Source of the DNA: Palsa-872 sp036844615
GTDB taxonomy: Bacteria > Chloroflexota > Dormibacteria > Dormibacterales > Dormibacteraceae
NCBI GenBank assembly: GCA_036844615.1
Contig: DAIUFK010000005.1
Location: 11,929-75,928, forward strand
Length of the DNA stretch: 64,000 nucleotides
Reading direction: 5' to 3'
Under the pieces are notes generated by a model that saw only the letters and a program-made list of their open reading frames with translations, searched no databases and was not told the origin of the DNA. Within the stretch, counting starts at the first letter, position 1; each line of letters begins with the position of its first letter. Below, piece after piece: positions 1-6,381 of this stretch. Made by a program: the position numbers and the translations under genes.

Positions 1-235
1 CGTTGTAGAAGCCACGCAGATCGCCTTCGGGCGGATGGGTCAGGAGGATCGGCTCGTCGATGATCGTCGTGGGTTTGAAGTCGCCCACGCGAGATAGTTC
101 GCTCGCGTGGGCGACGAGCTGCCACGTGCGCGAGAAGATGCGCTCTTTTTCGAGCTGGAGGACTGCTTTGTCCACGTAAGCGCTGGAGGGCAGCGTGCGC
201 GCGCGAGCCAGGTCCGGGTCGATGCGGAAGGTCAC
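1..235 (-). CDS. Rieske ring-hydroxylating oxygenase large subunit, N-terminal part
   Basis: About 78 N-terminal residues of a protein that runs off the left edge. The reading frame shows DPDLARARTLPSSAY, then EKERIFSRTWQ, then GDFKPTTIIDEPILL and ends with GFYN. This order (LPxxxY, ExExIFxRTW, GDF, YN) is the usual beginning of the catalytic subunit of Rieske non-heme iron oxygenases, just before the CxH iron-sulfur motif, which is outside the window. These enzymes hydroxylate or demethylate aromatics and quaternary amines using a separate reductase; the substrate cannot be read from this piece. The GTG at 235 gives the family's usual N-terminus; an in-frame ATG at 265 would add ten residues and has a GAAGTGGG stretch directly before it. 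Remains of a permease and an agmatinase-like gene follow upstream. Confidence 0.75.
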   Translation of the reverse strand, partial: MTFRIDPDLARARTLPSSAYVDKAVLQLEKERIFSRTWQLVAHASELSRVGDFKPTTIIDEPILLTHPPEGDLRGFYN

Positions 236-330
236 TGGGGAATTCTCGCATCCCCTTCGAGTCATCCCACTTCGCTTGTCTGCGACAAAGTGAACAGCCG
301 AGCTCTGGCGATCTCGGGACTCGAGTGACC

Positions 331-370
331 GAAATAAAAGTCGAGGCGACCGTGGTTGGCGGTCGCCTCG
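331..370 (-). terminator. Rho-independent terminator
   Basis: A perfect 10-bp inverted repeat (cgaggcgacc at 342-351, ggtcgcctcg at 361-370) with a 9-nt loop is followed on the minus strand by the T-rich stretch gacttttatttc. It lies 21 nt after the stop of the minus-strand permease fragment, so it looks like the original terminator of that gene. Confidence 0.75.
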
Positions 371-391
371 TGTACGAAACCTGAACGAAGG

Positions 392-844
392 TCAGTCGCC
401 GGCGGCCGGTGCGGGCTGCATTCCCGCCTCCAGCGGCCCGCTGTGGATGGCGTGGCCCCGCCCGACCCACCAGAAGACGACAGCGATCACCATCAACACG
501 GCGACCGTCACGAACACGTAGACCTCGAACGTGCTGCGGCCGAGATCCCCGACGTCGCCCCCCCACGTGGATGTGAGAAGACCCGGCCATAGGGAGAAGA
601 CGGTGGCGGCCGTGACCCAGAACATGCTGAGGACGACGCAAATCCAGGCGCCCAGCTTGCCGCCTGGGACCATGTAGGGACGCCTCACGTTGGGGTACTT
701 GCGCCTAAGCGTCAGCAGCGCAGGGAAGATGAGGATGTAGGAGAAGGTGGTGGTTGAGATGACGAGGCCCAGGACGACCCCAAAGAAGCCGACCAGGCTG
801 CCGCTCGTCACGAGGAAGGTGAGGAACATGAAGATCGTGAGCAT
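392..844 (-). pseudogene. C-terminal fragment of an APC-family amino acid permease
   Basis: 150 codons that read as the last third of an amino acid-polyamine-organocation permease. There are two membrane segments around residues 1-45, a cytoplasmic LRRKYPNVRRPYMVPGG loop typical of the family, then membrane segments at about 65-90 and 105-127. Intact members have around 450-500 residues and 12 helices, so the first eight or so helices are missing. The stop and terminator are in place. The matching N-terminus is found on the opposite strand at 859-1005, pointing the other way. The ATG at 844 is an internal methionine, not a natural start. The piece is unlikely to work as a transporter. Confidence 0.75.
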
Positions 845-858
845 TAGCGGGGCTTGTA

Positions 859-1005
859 GCCGAAAAACGAAAGCTCAAGAAGTCGCTGTTCCGACTCGAC
901 ATGATCCTGTTCACCGTCTGCGCGATCGTGGCGCTGGACACGATCGGCCAGTCGTCGTCGTATGGCGCTCAAGCCGTCTTCTGGCTGATCGTCTCGGCGT
1001 ATTTG
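859..1005 (+). pseudogene. N-terminal fragment of an APC-family amino acid permease, inverted
   Basis: The plus-strand frame containing ATG 901 reads AEKRKLKKSLFRLDMILF followed by TVCAIVALDTIGQSSS and YGAQAVFWLIV. This resembles the first cytoplasmic tail and first membrane helix of APC permeases (basic K-rich start, then VCAIVALDTI). Homology breaks off after about codon 1005, where the frame runs straight into the start of an agmatinase-like protein. No start codon precedes the basic tail: the codon at 856 is GTA where ATG or GTG would be expected. Together with the C-terminal piece at 392-844 it appears to be the other end of one gene, but in the opposite direction. Confidence 0.6.
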
Positions 1006-1008
1006 GAG

Positions 1009-1340
1009 TCGTGGCAGACTAGGGCGGTGCCGCGCTTGGGTGGGATGTACGGCCCCGATGTGACCTTCCTCGGCGTCGACCGGTGCGACCTGGCACCGGC
1101 ACGCCAGAACCAGGTGGCTTCACTCCTCGCCAGCTGCTCGACGCAGTGCGGCGGATCGCAATCGAGCTGCCCGTGATGGGCATGGACGTCGTCGAGGTCT
1201 CGCCTCCGTACGACGCTTCAGAGATCACCGCCTTCCTTGCCAACCGAGTGGTGCTGGAGATGCTTTCAGGCATTGCGTTCCGGAGGAAGGGCGGCACCTG
1301 GGAGTCCATCCCGAAGACTCTTCTCGAGGGCAGGACATGA
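1009..1340 (+). pseudogene. Agmatinase/ureohydrolase-family gene with its middle deleted
   Basis: Two ends of an arginase-fold hydrolase are joined out of frame. The first piece (about 1021-1095) reads AVPRLGGMYGPDVTFLGVD then RCDL, the usual N-terminus of agmatinase and guanidinobutyrase-type enzymes. The second (1083-1337, another frame) reads PGTGTPEPGGFTPRQLLDAV, then MDVVEVSPPYD and TAFLANRVVLEMLSGIA, the usual last third. Intact enzymes have about 320-350 residues, so around 200 residues are missing, including the first metal-binding D/H motifs. The two pieces overlap at the bases cctggc, so the junction looks like a short-homology deletion. The stop overlaps the next gene's start (ATGA). 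Confidence 0.7.
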
Positions 1341-2017
1341 AAGGCGTACTGAGCCTGCTCAAGGCCCAGCAAGAGTTCGAAAGGACCTTCGCCGCAGAGG
1401 TAACAGGGAAAGCGGGCCCGCTTGAAGGCTGGTCCCCGGCGATGATGTTCTTCCACGTGGCGAGGTGGCGGGAGAGGTTGTGGAACGGGCTGGCCGGCGC
1501 CGGCGAAGGGCGACCCGCGAACCCGCCAGAAGCCACCATCGACGAGCTGAACGATGCGGAGATGGCAGGCGCCGGGAATGTGTCGCTGGCCGATGCGGCG
1601 GCGCGCTCGGACGCGGCGCTCACGTCGCTTATCGCCATGTTCGAGACGATGGGAGATGTGCCCTTTACCTGGTTCACGGCGGAAACGAGCGCTTCGGCTT
1701 TGGTTCGCAACAGCTACATCCACCCCCGCGTCCACCTGGCCGACCAGTATCTGCAGAGCGGCGATGTGGCGCGCAGTCAGCGGATCATCGAGGAGTCGGC
1801 GAACGAGATGCGGCGAACAGAGGCTCCAGGCCACATCCTCGGTGGCGCGCTTTACAACCTCGCGGGAGTGCGGGTCACGCAGGACCGGGTCGATGAGGCG
1901 CTGTCATTGCTCGAGGAGGGCCTCCCTATGCGACCAGACCTGAAGGTCGTCGCTGCAAACGATCCCGACCTCGCACCTCTAAGAGATTCGCAGCGTTTTC
2001 AGGTCCTCATCTCGTAG
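1337..2017 (+). CDS. DinB-like four-helix protein with a TPR-like C-terminal end
   Basis: 226 residues. Residues 1-140 look like the DinB/YfiT four-helix bundle: an N-terminal helix, FFHVARWRERLWNG near 38-51, and HPRVHLADQYLQSGD near 129-143. These supply histidines at the spacing used for metal binding in that superfamily. Residues 140-226 read as two short helical repeats and end in RPDLKVVAANDPDLAPLRD, like the end of a TPR-type protein (DPDL..LR). Function is unknown: DinB-like proteins include thiol-dependent transferases and stress-induced proteins. The ATG overlaps the stop of the broken agmatinase gene, so it was probably translated together with it. It converges with the next gene, 14 nt away. 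Confidence 0.65.
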   Translation: MKGVLSLLKAQQEFERTFAAEVTGKAGPLEGWSPAMMFFHVARWRERLWNGLAGAGEGRPANPPEATIDELNDAEMAGAGNVSLADAAARSDAALTSLIAMFETMGDVPFTWFTAETSASALVRNSYIHPRVHLADQYLQSGDVARSQRIIEESANEMRRTEAPGHILGGALYNLAGVRVTQDRVDEALSLLEEGLPMRPDLKVVAANDPDLAPLRDSQRFQVLIS

Positions 2018-2031
2018 CGTTTCTCGGAGAG

Positions 2032-2862
2032 TCAGTCTCTGTAAGGCGCCGCCAGCCTGGCGAGCTCCTCCAGGCGGGTGAGGGCCTGGTCTCTGCCGTC
2101 GGGAGGCACGTAGTAGATGCAGCGGTCGACGCCGGCTTCCGCCGCCTGCTCGATGGCTGCAGGCTCGGCTTTCGGGTAAAGGGTCACGGGGATCCTGCCG
2201 CGGCCCGCCGCGCGAGCCAGCTCCTGCAGCTCCGGAATGCGCGCGAGGTCGTTGCCACGGTTCGGCATCCAGCCGTCCGCATAGGCGATCACCCGCTTCA
2301 GGACGCTGGGTCCGCTGCCGCCCAGGTGGACCGGCGGGTGGGGCTTCTGGACCGGCTTCGGCCAGCTCCACATGGGGCCGAAATCCACCTTCTCGCCGTG
2401 GTATTCGGACTCGTCCTGCGTCCAGATCGCCTTCATCGCTTCGACGCGTTCGCGCATGAGCTTGAATCTCGTCTCGAACTGGGTTCCGTGGTCGGCCATC
2501 TCTTCGCGGTTCCAGCCCGCGCCCACGCCGAAAAGGAACCTGCCGTTCGACAGGTGGTCGACGCTCGCGACCTCCTTGGCGGTATGGATGGGATCGCGCT
2601 GAACGACGAGACATATCCCTGTGCCGATCAACAGCGTCCTGGACGCGAGGGCTGCCGCTGTCAAAGCGACGAAGGGGTCGAGCGAGTGCCAGTAGTGCTT
2701 GGGCAGCTCTGCCCCGCCGGGCCACGCGGAGAGGCGGCTGGCGGGGATGTGGGAGTGCTCGGCCACCCACAGTGATTCGAATCCCAGCTGCTCGGCCGCG
2801 GGCGCCAGCTCGGTCATGGAGATCGCGTAGTCGGTGGGAAAGATGGCCACGCCGAATTTCAT
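2032..2862 (-). CDS. LLM-class F420-dependent oxidoreductase
   Basis: 276 residues in the bacterial luciferase-like monooxygenase fold. It starts MKFGVAIFPTDYAIS, followed by LGFESLWVAEH near 26-36, then IGTGICLVVQRDP, SVDHLSNGRFLFGVGAGWN and MRERVEAMKAIW, in the order seen in mycobacterial and other actinobacterial LLM enzymes of the kind that use reduced F420 or FMN. These proteins reduce or oxidise small carbonyl compounds; the substrate is not evident. Downstream of an HD-GYP gene on the same strand but separated from it by a hairpin repeat, so probably transcribed on its own. Confidence 0.85.
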   Translation of the reverse strand: MKFGVAIFPTDYAISMTELAPAAEQLGFESLWVAEHSHIPASRLSAWPGGAELPKHYWHSLDPFVALTAAALASRTLLIGTGICLVVQRDPIHTAKEVASVDHLSNGRFLFGVGAGWNREEMADHGTQFETRFKLMRERVEAMKAIWTQDESEYHGEKVDFGPMWSWPKPVQKPHPPVHLGGSGPSVLKRVIAYADGWMPNRGNDLARIPELQELARAAGRGRIPVTLYPKAEPAAIEQAAEAGVDRCIYYVPPDGRDQALTRLEELARLAAPYRD

Positions 2863-2880
2863 TGGCTAATCGTGACACGC

Positions 2881-2931
2881 CCCCTCCGGCCCGCACTGCG
2901 GGCCACCTCCCCACGCTAAGCGTGGGGAGGA
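2881..2931. repeat. Intergenic double-hairpin repeat, copy A
   Basis: cccctcc is followed by a first hairpin (2888-2904, ggcccgc/gcgggcc) and then a perfect 11-bp stem with the loop taa (2906-2916 and 2920-2930). Copies at 28210-28263 and 31701-31744 share the layout: ccc-tcc, a GC hairpin, then cctcccc...ggggagg. Here the right hairpin supplies the last codons and the TAG stop of the HD-GYP gene. It may act as a terminator, but no T-tract follows. Confidence 0.7.
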
Positions 2932-4424
2932 TATAACCGGCCTTTCTGGCGGGCCATCTTCACTGATGGGCCGTCTGGTTTTCGGCCCGCGTCCGGGCGG
3001 TCAAGGGCCTGCATCAGGGCGACCACCACTCTCGGGTCGAGGTGGGTGCCCGCCTCTTCCTCCACGATGCGCCTTGCCTCCCTGCCGCCGCAGGCCTGCC
3101 GGTAGGGCCGGTCAGTAGTCAGCACGTCATAGGTGTCGGCGACAGCGACGATCCGCGCCTCGATCGGGATCGCGTCATCCCGGAGCCCGTGCGGGTACCC
3201 GCTCCCGTCCATTCGCTCGTGGTGGTAGAGCACACCGAGCAGCTCCCGCTTGAAGTGCCCTCCACGCTTCAAGATCGCGACTCCGATCTCAGGGTGTGTC
3301 TTCATGACGGTGGACTCAGATTCGTCGAGAGGACCCTGCTTCTCGAGGATGGCGTCCGGAATGTCGAGCTTGCCGACGTCGTGAAGCAGGCCCGTTCGCG
3401 CGAGCACCCTCAGCTCGGTGGCGGACATGCCGAGCTGTCGCCCGATCTGCACGCTGAGGTGTGCGACTCGCCGGTTGTGGCCCTGCGTCTCGCGGTCCTT
3501 GACCTCGACGGCAGCGACCAGCGCGGCGATGACCTCGAAGTCGATCTCCTCGACATCGATGGAGATCTCGAGCTCGAGCGCCGTCTCGACCACCGACCTC
3601 ATGGATCGCGCGCGCGAGCGTTCGACCACGAGCGCGTAAAGAGCGAGCGCCACCGCCGCCAGCATGAGCAGGTGGTAGTACCACCACCCGAAGGTCCAGA
3701 CCTGGAACAGCACCATTGCCGCAGCGGCATCGGCAAGCAGCACGAAGGATGCGAGCAGGAATGCCTGGCTGGCCAAACGCGATCTCCTGTAGATGCGCGC
3801 CTGACGCATGGCGGCGAAGAAGAACAGCCCGATGCTGAGGATCGCAAGGCCTGTGCTGTATGGCGGCAGCGACAGCGGCGAACCGGCGATGAGCCACGTG
3901 CGGTAGATCGCGATTCCCGCGTAGGCCACGAGACCGATGACCGCGAAGAGCACCAGCCAGCCGGCCGGCCAGAACGGCAGGCGCCTTTCGAGGCGCGCCA
4001 ACCACGGCATGTAGCTGGCGGCGAAGAAGAGGGCCGGGATCGCGAGGCTCAGGTAGGCGGAGATGGCGACAGCGCTCCCCGAGTATTCCTTGAAAAGATT
4101 CGGGACTAGGATGCCGGGGGTGGTCAAGCCGTGCACCGCGAAGATCGCGCACAACGACATGAAGCCGAGACAGAGGAAGAGCACGCGGTAGAGGCCGATC
4201 TGCACGGTCGCGAATGCGAGAGCGGCGGCGACGACGGCGGCGGCGATCGAGACAGCCGAGACGATGTAGAAGTGCTGGTAAGGAACGACAAGCAGGCCGC
4301 CACCCCCTGCAGCGGCCAGGGGCACAAAGGTGGCGGGGATGAGCAGGCCCACGACGACAACGGCATCCGCGAGCTGCCCGGGCCAAGGCCGGGCCGATCC
4401 CATCGCCGGCGAGCGAACAAGCAC
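2916..4424 (-). CDS. Multi-span membrane protein with HD-GYP domain
   Basis: 502 residues. About eight hydrophobic helices occupy residues 18-268 and are followed by an HD-GYP domain at about 295-470, with HDVGK at 348-352, HHERMDGSGYP at 401-411 and DTYDVLTTDRPYR at 430-442. These are the metal ligands and the GYP signature of cyclic-di-GMP phosphodiesterases, so the protein probably senses something at the membrane and hydrolyses c-di-GMP. The membrane part resembles no sensor I can name. The start is GTG with GGGGGAGG seven bases before it. The last residues (LYPPHA) and the stop are encoded by hairpin repeat copy A, so the C-terminus may have been changed by insertion of the repeat. Confidence 0.85.
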   Translation of the reverse strand: MLVRSPAMGSARPWPGQLADAVVVVGLLIPATFVPLAAAGGGGLLVVPYQHFYIVSAVSIAAAVVAAALAFATVQIGLYRVLFLCLGFMSLCAIFAVHGLTTPGILVPNLFKEYSGSAVAISAYLSLAIPALFFAASYMPWLARLERRLPFWPAGWLVLFAVIGLVAYAGIAIYRTWLIAGSPLSLPPYSTGLAILSIGLFFFAAMRQARIYRRSRLASQAFLLASFVLLADAAAAMVLFQVWTFGWWYYHLLMLAAVALALYALVVERSRARSMRSVVETALELEISIDVEEIDFEVIAALVAAVEVKDRETQGHNRRVAHLSVQIGRQLGMSATELRVLARTGLLHDVGKLDIPDAILEKQGPLDESESTVMKTHPEIGVAILKRGGHFKRELLGVLYHHERMDGSGYPHGLRDDAIPIEARIVAVADTYDVLTTDRPYRQACGGREARRIVEEEAGTHLDPRVVVALMQALDRPDAGRKPDGPSVKMARQKGRLYPPHA

Positions 4425-4569
4425 GGTGGCCTCCCCCTTTCCGAACAGGCTTACCGATCTTGGTTATGGGACCAGGAGAGGCGATCAGGTTGGACCCGCG
4501 CACGGCTCCAAGAACGCTTCTTCTACTCCCTATCAGCTAGGACAACGAGCGACAGTACCCGTTGGGTCG

Positions 4570-4600
4570 CTCTCTTACCCCCCGAGGGGGAGAGGGAGAG
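4570..4600 (-). terminator. G-rich hairpin after the DUF6510 gene (repeat copy B)
   Basis: Directly after the stop of the minus-strand gene ending at 4601 is an imperfect inverted repeat: ccccc/ggggg around 4579-4590 with an outer ctctc/gagag pair. The sequence agggggagagggagag matches the GGGGAGAGGGAGG arm of repeat copy F at 39313-39339. There is no T-run, so function as a terminator is only likely. The remaining 145 nt up to the HD-GYP start hold nothing recognisable. Confidence 0.45.
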
Positions 4601-4873
4601 TCATGCCTTGAACTCCAGGCACCTCGTGCCCGTCAGGTCGATCCAGTAGCGGCCGCGGCCGTGGACTATGCGCATCAGGACCTGCTCGCACGCCGGGCAC
4701 CGAACCACGACGCCGGGAGCGTTCAGGTACACGTCGACCCGGCCAACAGCGTGCACCTTGCCGCATCCTGCGCATGTGCTCTCCGCGTTGGTCATCTCCA
4801 TGGTGAAGATCTCGCGCAAAAGCCCGGCTATCGCGTTGCCGTCGACCTTCATATCCGATTGCCGCATGGTCAA
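4601..4873 (-). CDS. DUF6510 family zinc-ribbon protein
   Basis: 90 residues with two CxxC pairs, C34-C37 (CAGCGK) and C59-C62 (CPAC), which should bind one zinc ion. The opening MKVDGNAIAGLLREIF and closing YWIDLTGTRCLEF match my recollection of the DUF6510 family, common in actinobacteria next to sulfite-oxidase-like and ferredoxin-reductase-like genes, exactly as here. Function unknown; a helper for the neighbouring redox enzymes is the simplest guess. The start overlaps the stop of the reductase gene by four bases, so the two are translationally coupled. Confidence 0.75.
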   Translation of the reverse strand: MTMRQSDMKVDGNAIAGLLREIFTMEMTNAESTCAGCGKVHAVGRVDVYLNAPGVVVRCPACEQVLMRIVHGRGRYWIDLTGTRCLEFKA

Positions 4874-5622
4874 CCTCCTGTGGCTCCGAACCGCTCCGTC
4901 CTGATCGTGGCCGGGTCATAGCCCGACTCGACAAGCAAACCGGAGGCTGTCTCGACAAATGCGGTGGGGCCGCAGATGAACACCGACGGCGAGTCCTTCT
5001 TCGGCCACGCCACCTCGGCCAGCATCTCACCGTCGATCCTTCGGGCGTAACCCTCCCAACCGTGTGGTTGCGACCGGGTGAGCGTTTGAGCGACCTTCAA
5101 CGTTCCATCTCCCGCCGAAAGCGTCGCGAGCTCGTCCCGGTAGATGACGTCATCGATGGAGCGCGACGAGTACAGCAGTCGGACCAGCGCTGACGCTCCC
5201 GCTGCCGCGTGGTGGCGGATCATCGCCATCAAAGGGACGATTCCCGAACCGCCTGCCACCAGCAGGAGCGGCGACGCCGCGCCCGCCTGCCAGACGAAGT
5301 AACCCCCGATCGGCCCGCGAAGCTCGATCCTGTCGCCGGCCCGCACCTCCCCGGCGAGGTAGGGCGAGACCTCGCCGTCGTCGAGCCGCTCCACAGTGAG
5401 CATCAGCCGAGAGTCCTCCGGCGCCGACGCAATCGAGTAGCTCCGCTGAGCCTGGTAGCCATCCTCGGCAGTCAACCTGACGTCGACGTGCTGGCCGGCC
5501 AGATGGCCTTGCCATTCAGGGACCTCCAGCACCAGGCTGGTGACCCGTGGCGTCTCCTGGATGAGCTCGGCCACTTCCCCGAGCTGCCAGGTCAGTCGCC
5601 CCAGTACCGCTGCTCGCGCCAT
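4870..5622 (-). CDS. Ferredoxin-NADP reductase-like FAD/NAD(P)-binding oxidoreductase
   Basis: 250 residues. Residues 10-110 are a flavin-binding barrel with RSYSIAS at 60-66 (isoalloxazine/phosphate contact), followed by a nucleotide-binding domain with GGSGIVPLM at 124-132 and CGPTAFV at 217-223. The protein ends in ERFG(ATGG), like many family members. There is no [2Fe-2S] domain, so electrons must pass directly or through a separate carrier. Lying between a molybdopterin oxidoreductase and DUF6510 in one operon, it probably supplies electrons to or takes them from the former. The start overlaps the upstream gene by 31 nt; no better later start was found. Confidence 0.85.
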   Translation of the reverse strand: MARAAVLGRLTWQLGEVAELIQETPRVTSLVLEVPEWQGHLAGQHVDVRLTAEDGYQAQRSYSIASAPEDSRLMLTVERLDDGEVSPYLAGEVRAGDRIELRGPIGGYFVWQAGAASPLLLVAGGSGIVPLMAMIRHHAAAGASALVRLLYSSRSIDDVIYRDELATLSAGDGTLKVAQTLTRSQPHGWEGYARRIDGEMLAEVAWPKKDSPSVFICGPTAFVETASGLLVESGYDPATIRTERFGATGG

Positions 5623-6197
5623 GGGTCACCTCGAAGGTGGTAGCCGTTGGACTCCCAGAAACCTGGCTCGTCCTCATTCTGGAGTGAGATGCCGCGGATC
5701 CACTTGGCGCTCTTCCACAGATAGAGATGTGGGACCAGGAGCCGCGCAGGCCCTCCGTGCTCCGGATCGAGTGGCTGCCCGTCGTACTCGAAGGCGATCC
5801 AGGCCTGACTGCCTCTGAGATCGTCGACGGGTAGGTTGGTCGTGTAGCCGCCGTCGCTGTAGGCCACCGCATAGTCGGCAGCGGTTTCGACATGCTCGAG
5901 GATGGTTTCGAGCGAAACGCCTGTCCAGGACGTGTCCACCTTCGACCACTTGGTCACGCAGTGGATGTCGACAGTGAAGGTTTCCCTTGGCAGCTTCCGG
6001 AACTCGTCCCACGTCCACACTTTTGGCTCGTCCACCTCGCCGACGATCGAAAAAGTCCACTCCGACATAGCCACATGCGGGGTCGGACCTGCCGAGAGGA
6101 CAGGGAAATCGTCGACAAGGTGCTGGCCTGGCGGCACGCGCGAGCTGCTCGCGCCGTCGCGCCGCTTGCCCTTGAAGCCGCGAGAAACGAACGCCAT
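5592..6197 (-). CDS. Sulfite-oxidase-like molybdopterin oxidoreductase
   Basis: 201 residues forming the oxidoreductase molybdopterin-binding domain of the sulfite oxidase/MsrP family. The molybdenum-ligating cysteine is C80 in TVDIHCVTKWSK, with GVSLETILEHV and YTTNLPVDDL after it and GGPARLLVPHLYLWKSAKW near 145-163. The WNGxGYHxxGDPW-like end is present (SNGYHLRGDPWREQRYWGD). There is no signal peptide or heme domain, so it is cytoplasmic. The substrate is unknown; reduction of oxidised sulfur compounds is possible. It starts two bases after a 50-residue gene and runs into the reductase gene. Confidence 0.85.
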   Translation of the reverse strand: MAFVSRGFKGKRRDGASSSRVPPGQHLVDDFPVLSAGPTPHVAMSEWTFSIVGEVDEPKVWTWDEFRKLPRETFTVDIHCVTKWSKVDTSWTGVSLETILEHVETAADYAVAYSDGGYTTNLPVDDLRGSQAWIAFEYDGQPLDPEHGGPARLLVPHLYLWKSAKWIRGISLQNEDEPGFWESNGYHLRGDPWREQRYWGD

Positions 6198-6199
6198 CT

Positions 6200-6352
6200 C
6201 TAGCGAAGCTCTGTCTTGCCCACCGTGCAGACCAGCACCGGTGGATTGACAGACTCTTCCCTGTACATCTGGTATTCGGACGAACCGCTTGGTGTCTTCA
6301 ATACCCAGGGCGATTGCTTCGTGCCCGACCCTTTCACGCTGACTTTAGCCAT
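6200..6352 (-). CDS. Small 50-residue protein, probably a shortened member of a conserved family
   Basis: An ATG with an excellent ribosome-binding site (GGAGTGGAGG, 4 nt away) opens a 50-codon frame reading MAKVSVKGSGTKQSPWVLKT then PSGSSEYQMYREESVNPPVL and VCTVGKTELR, then stops. From memory, longer proteins of about 70-90 residues with the same start (KGxGTKxxPWxLKTPxGxSEYxMYRDE...PPxLVCxVGxTxL) continue for a few more segments. This copy stops at that point, two bases before the sulfite-oxidase-like gene. Either it is a natural short form or it lost its tail. Function unknown. Confidence 0.6.
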   Translation of the reverse strand: MAKVSVKGSGTKQSPWVLKTPSGSSEYQMYREESVNPPVLVCTVGKTELR

Positions 6353-6381
6353 CGTGCCTCCACTCCTTTACTCACTGCCGA

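Noticed and set aside
2771..2790. gattcgaatcc, resembling a tRNA T-loop
   Set aside because: It is inside the conserved F420-type oxidoreductase gene and no acceptor or anticodon stem can be built around it.
3042..4109. 355-codon open frame on the plus strand
   Set aside because: It lies opposite the HD-GYP gene. It is rich in R, H, D and E as expected from the reverse of a GC-rich coding frame and has no recognisable domain.
4425..4569. Riboswitch before the HD-GYP gene
   Set aside because: No conserved core of c-di-GMP or other known riboswitch was found; only a weak gagcgac/gtcgctc pair is present.
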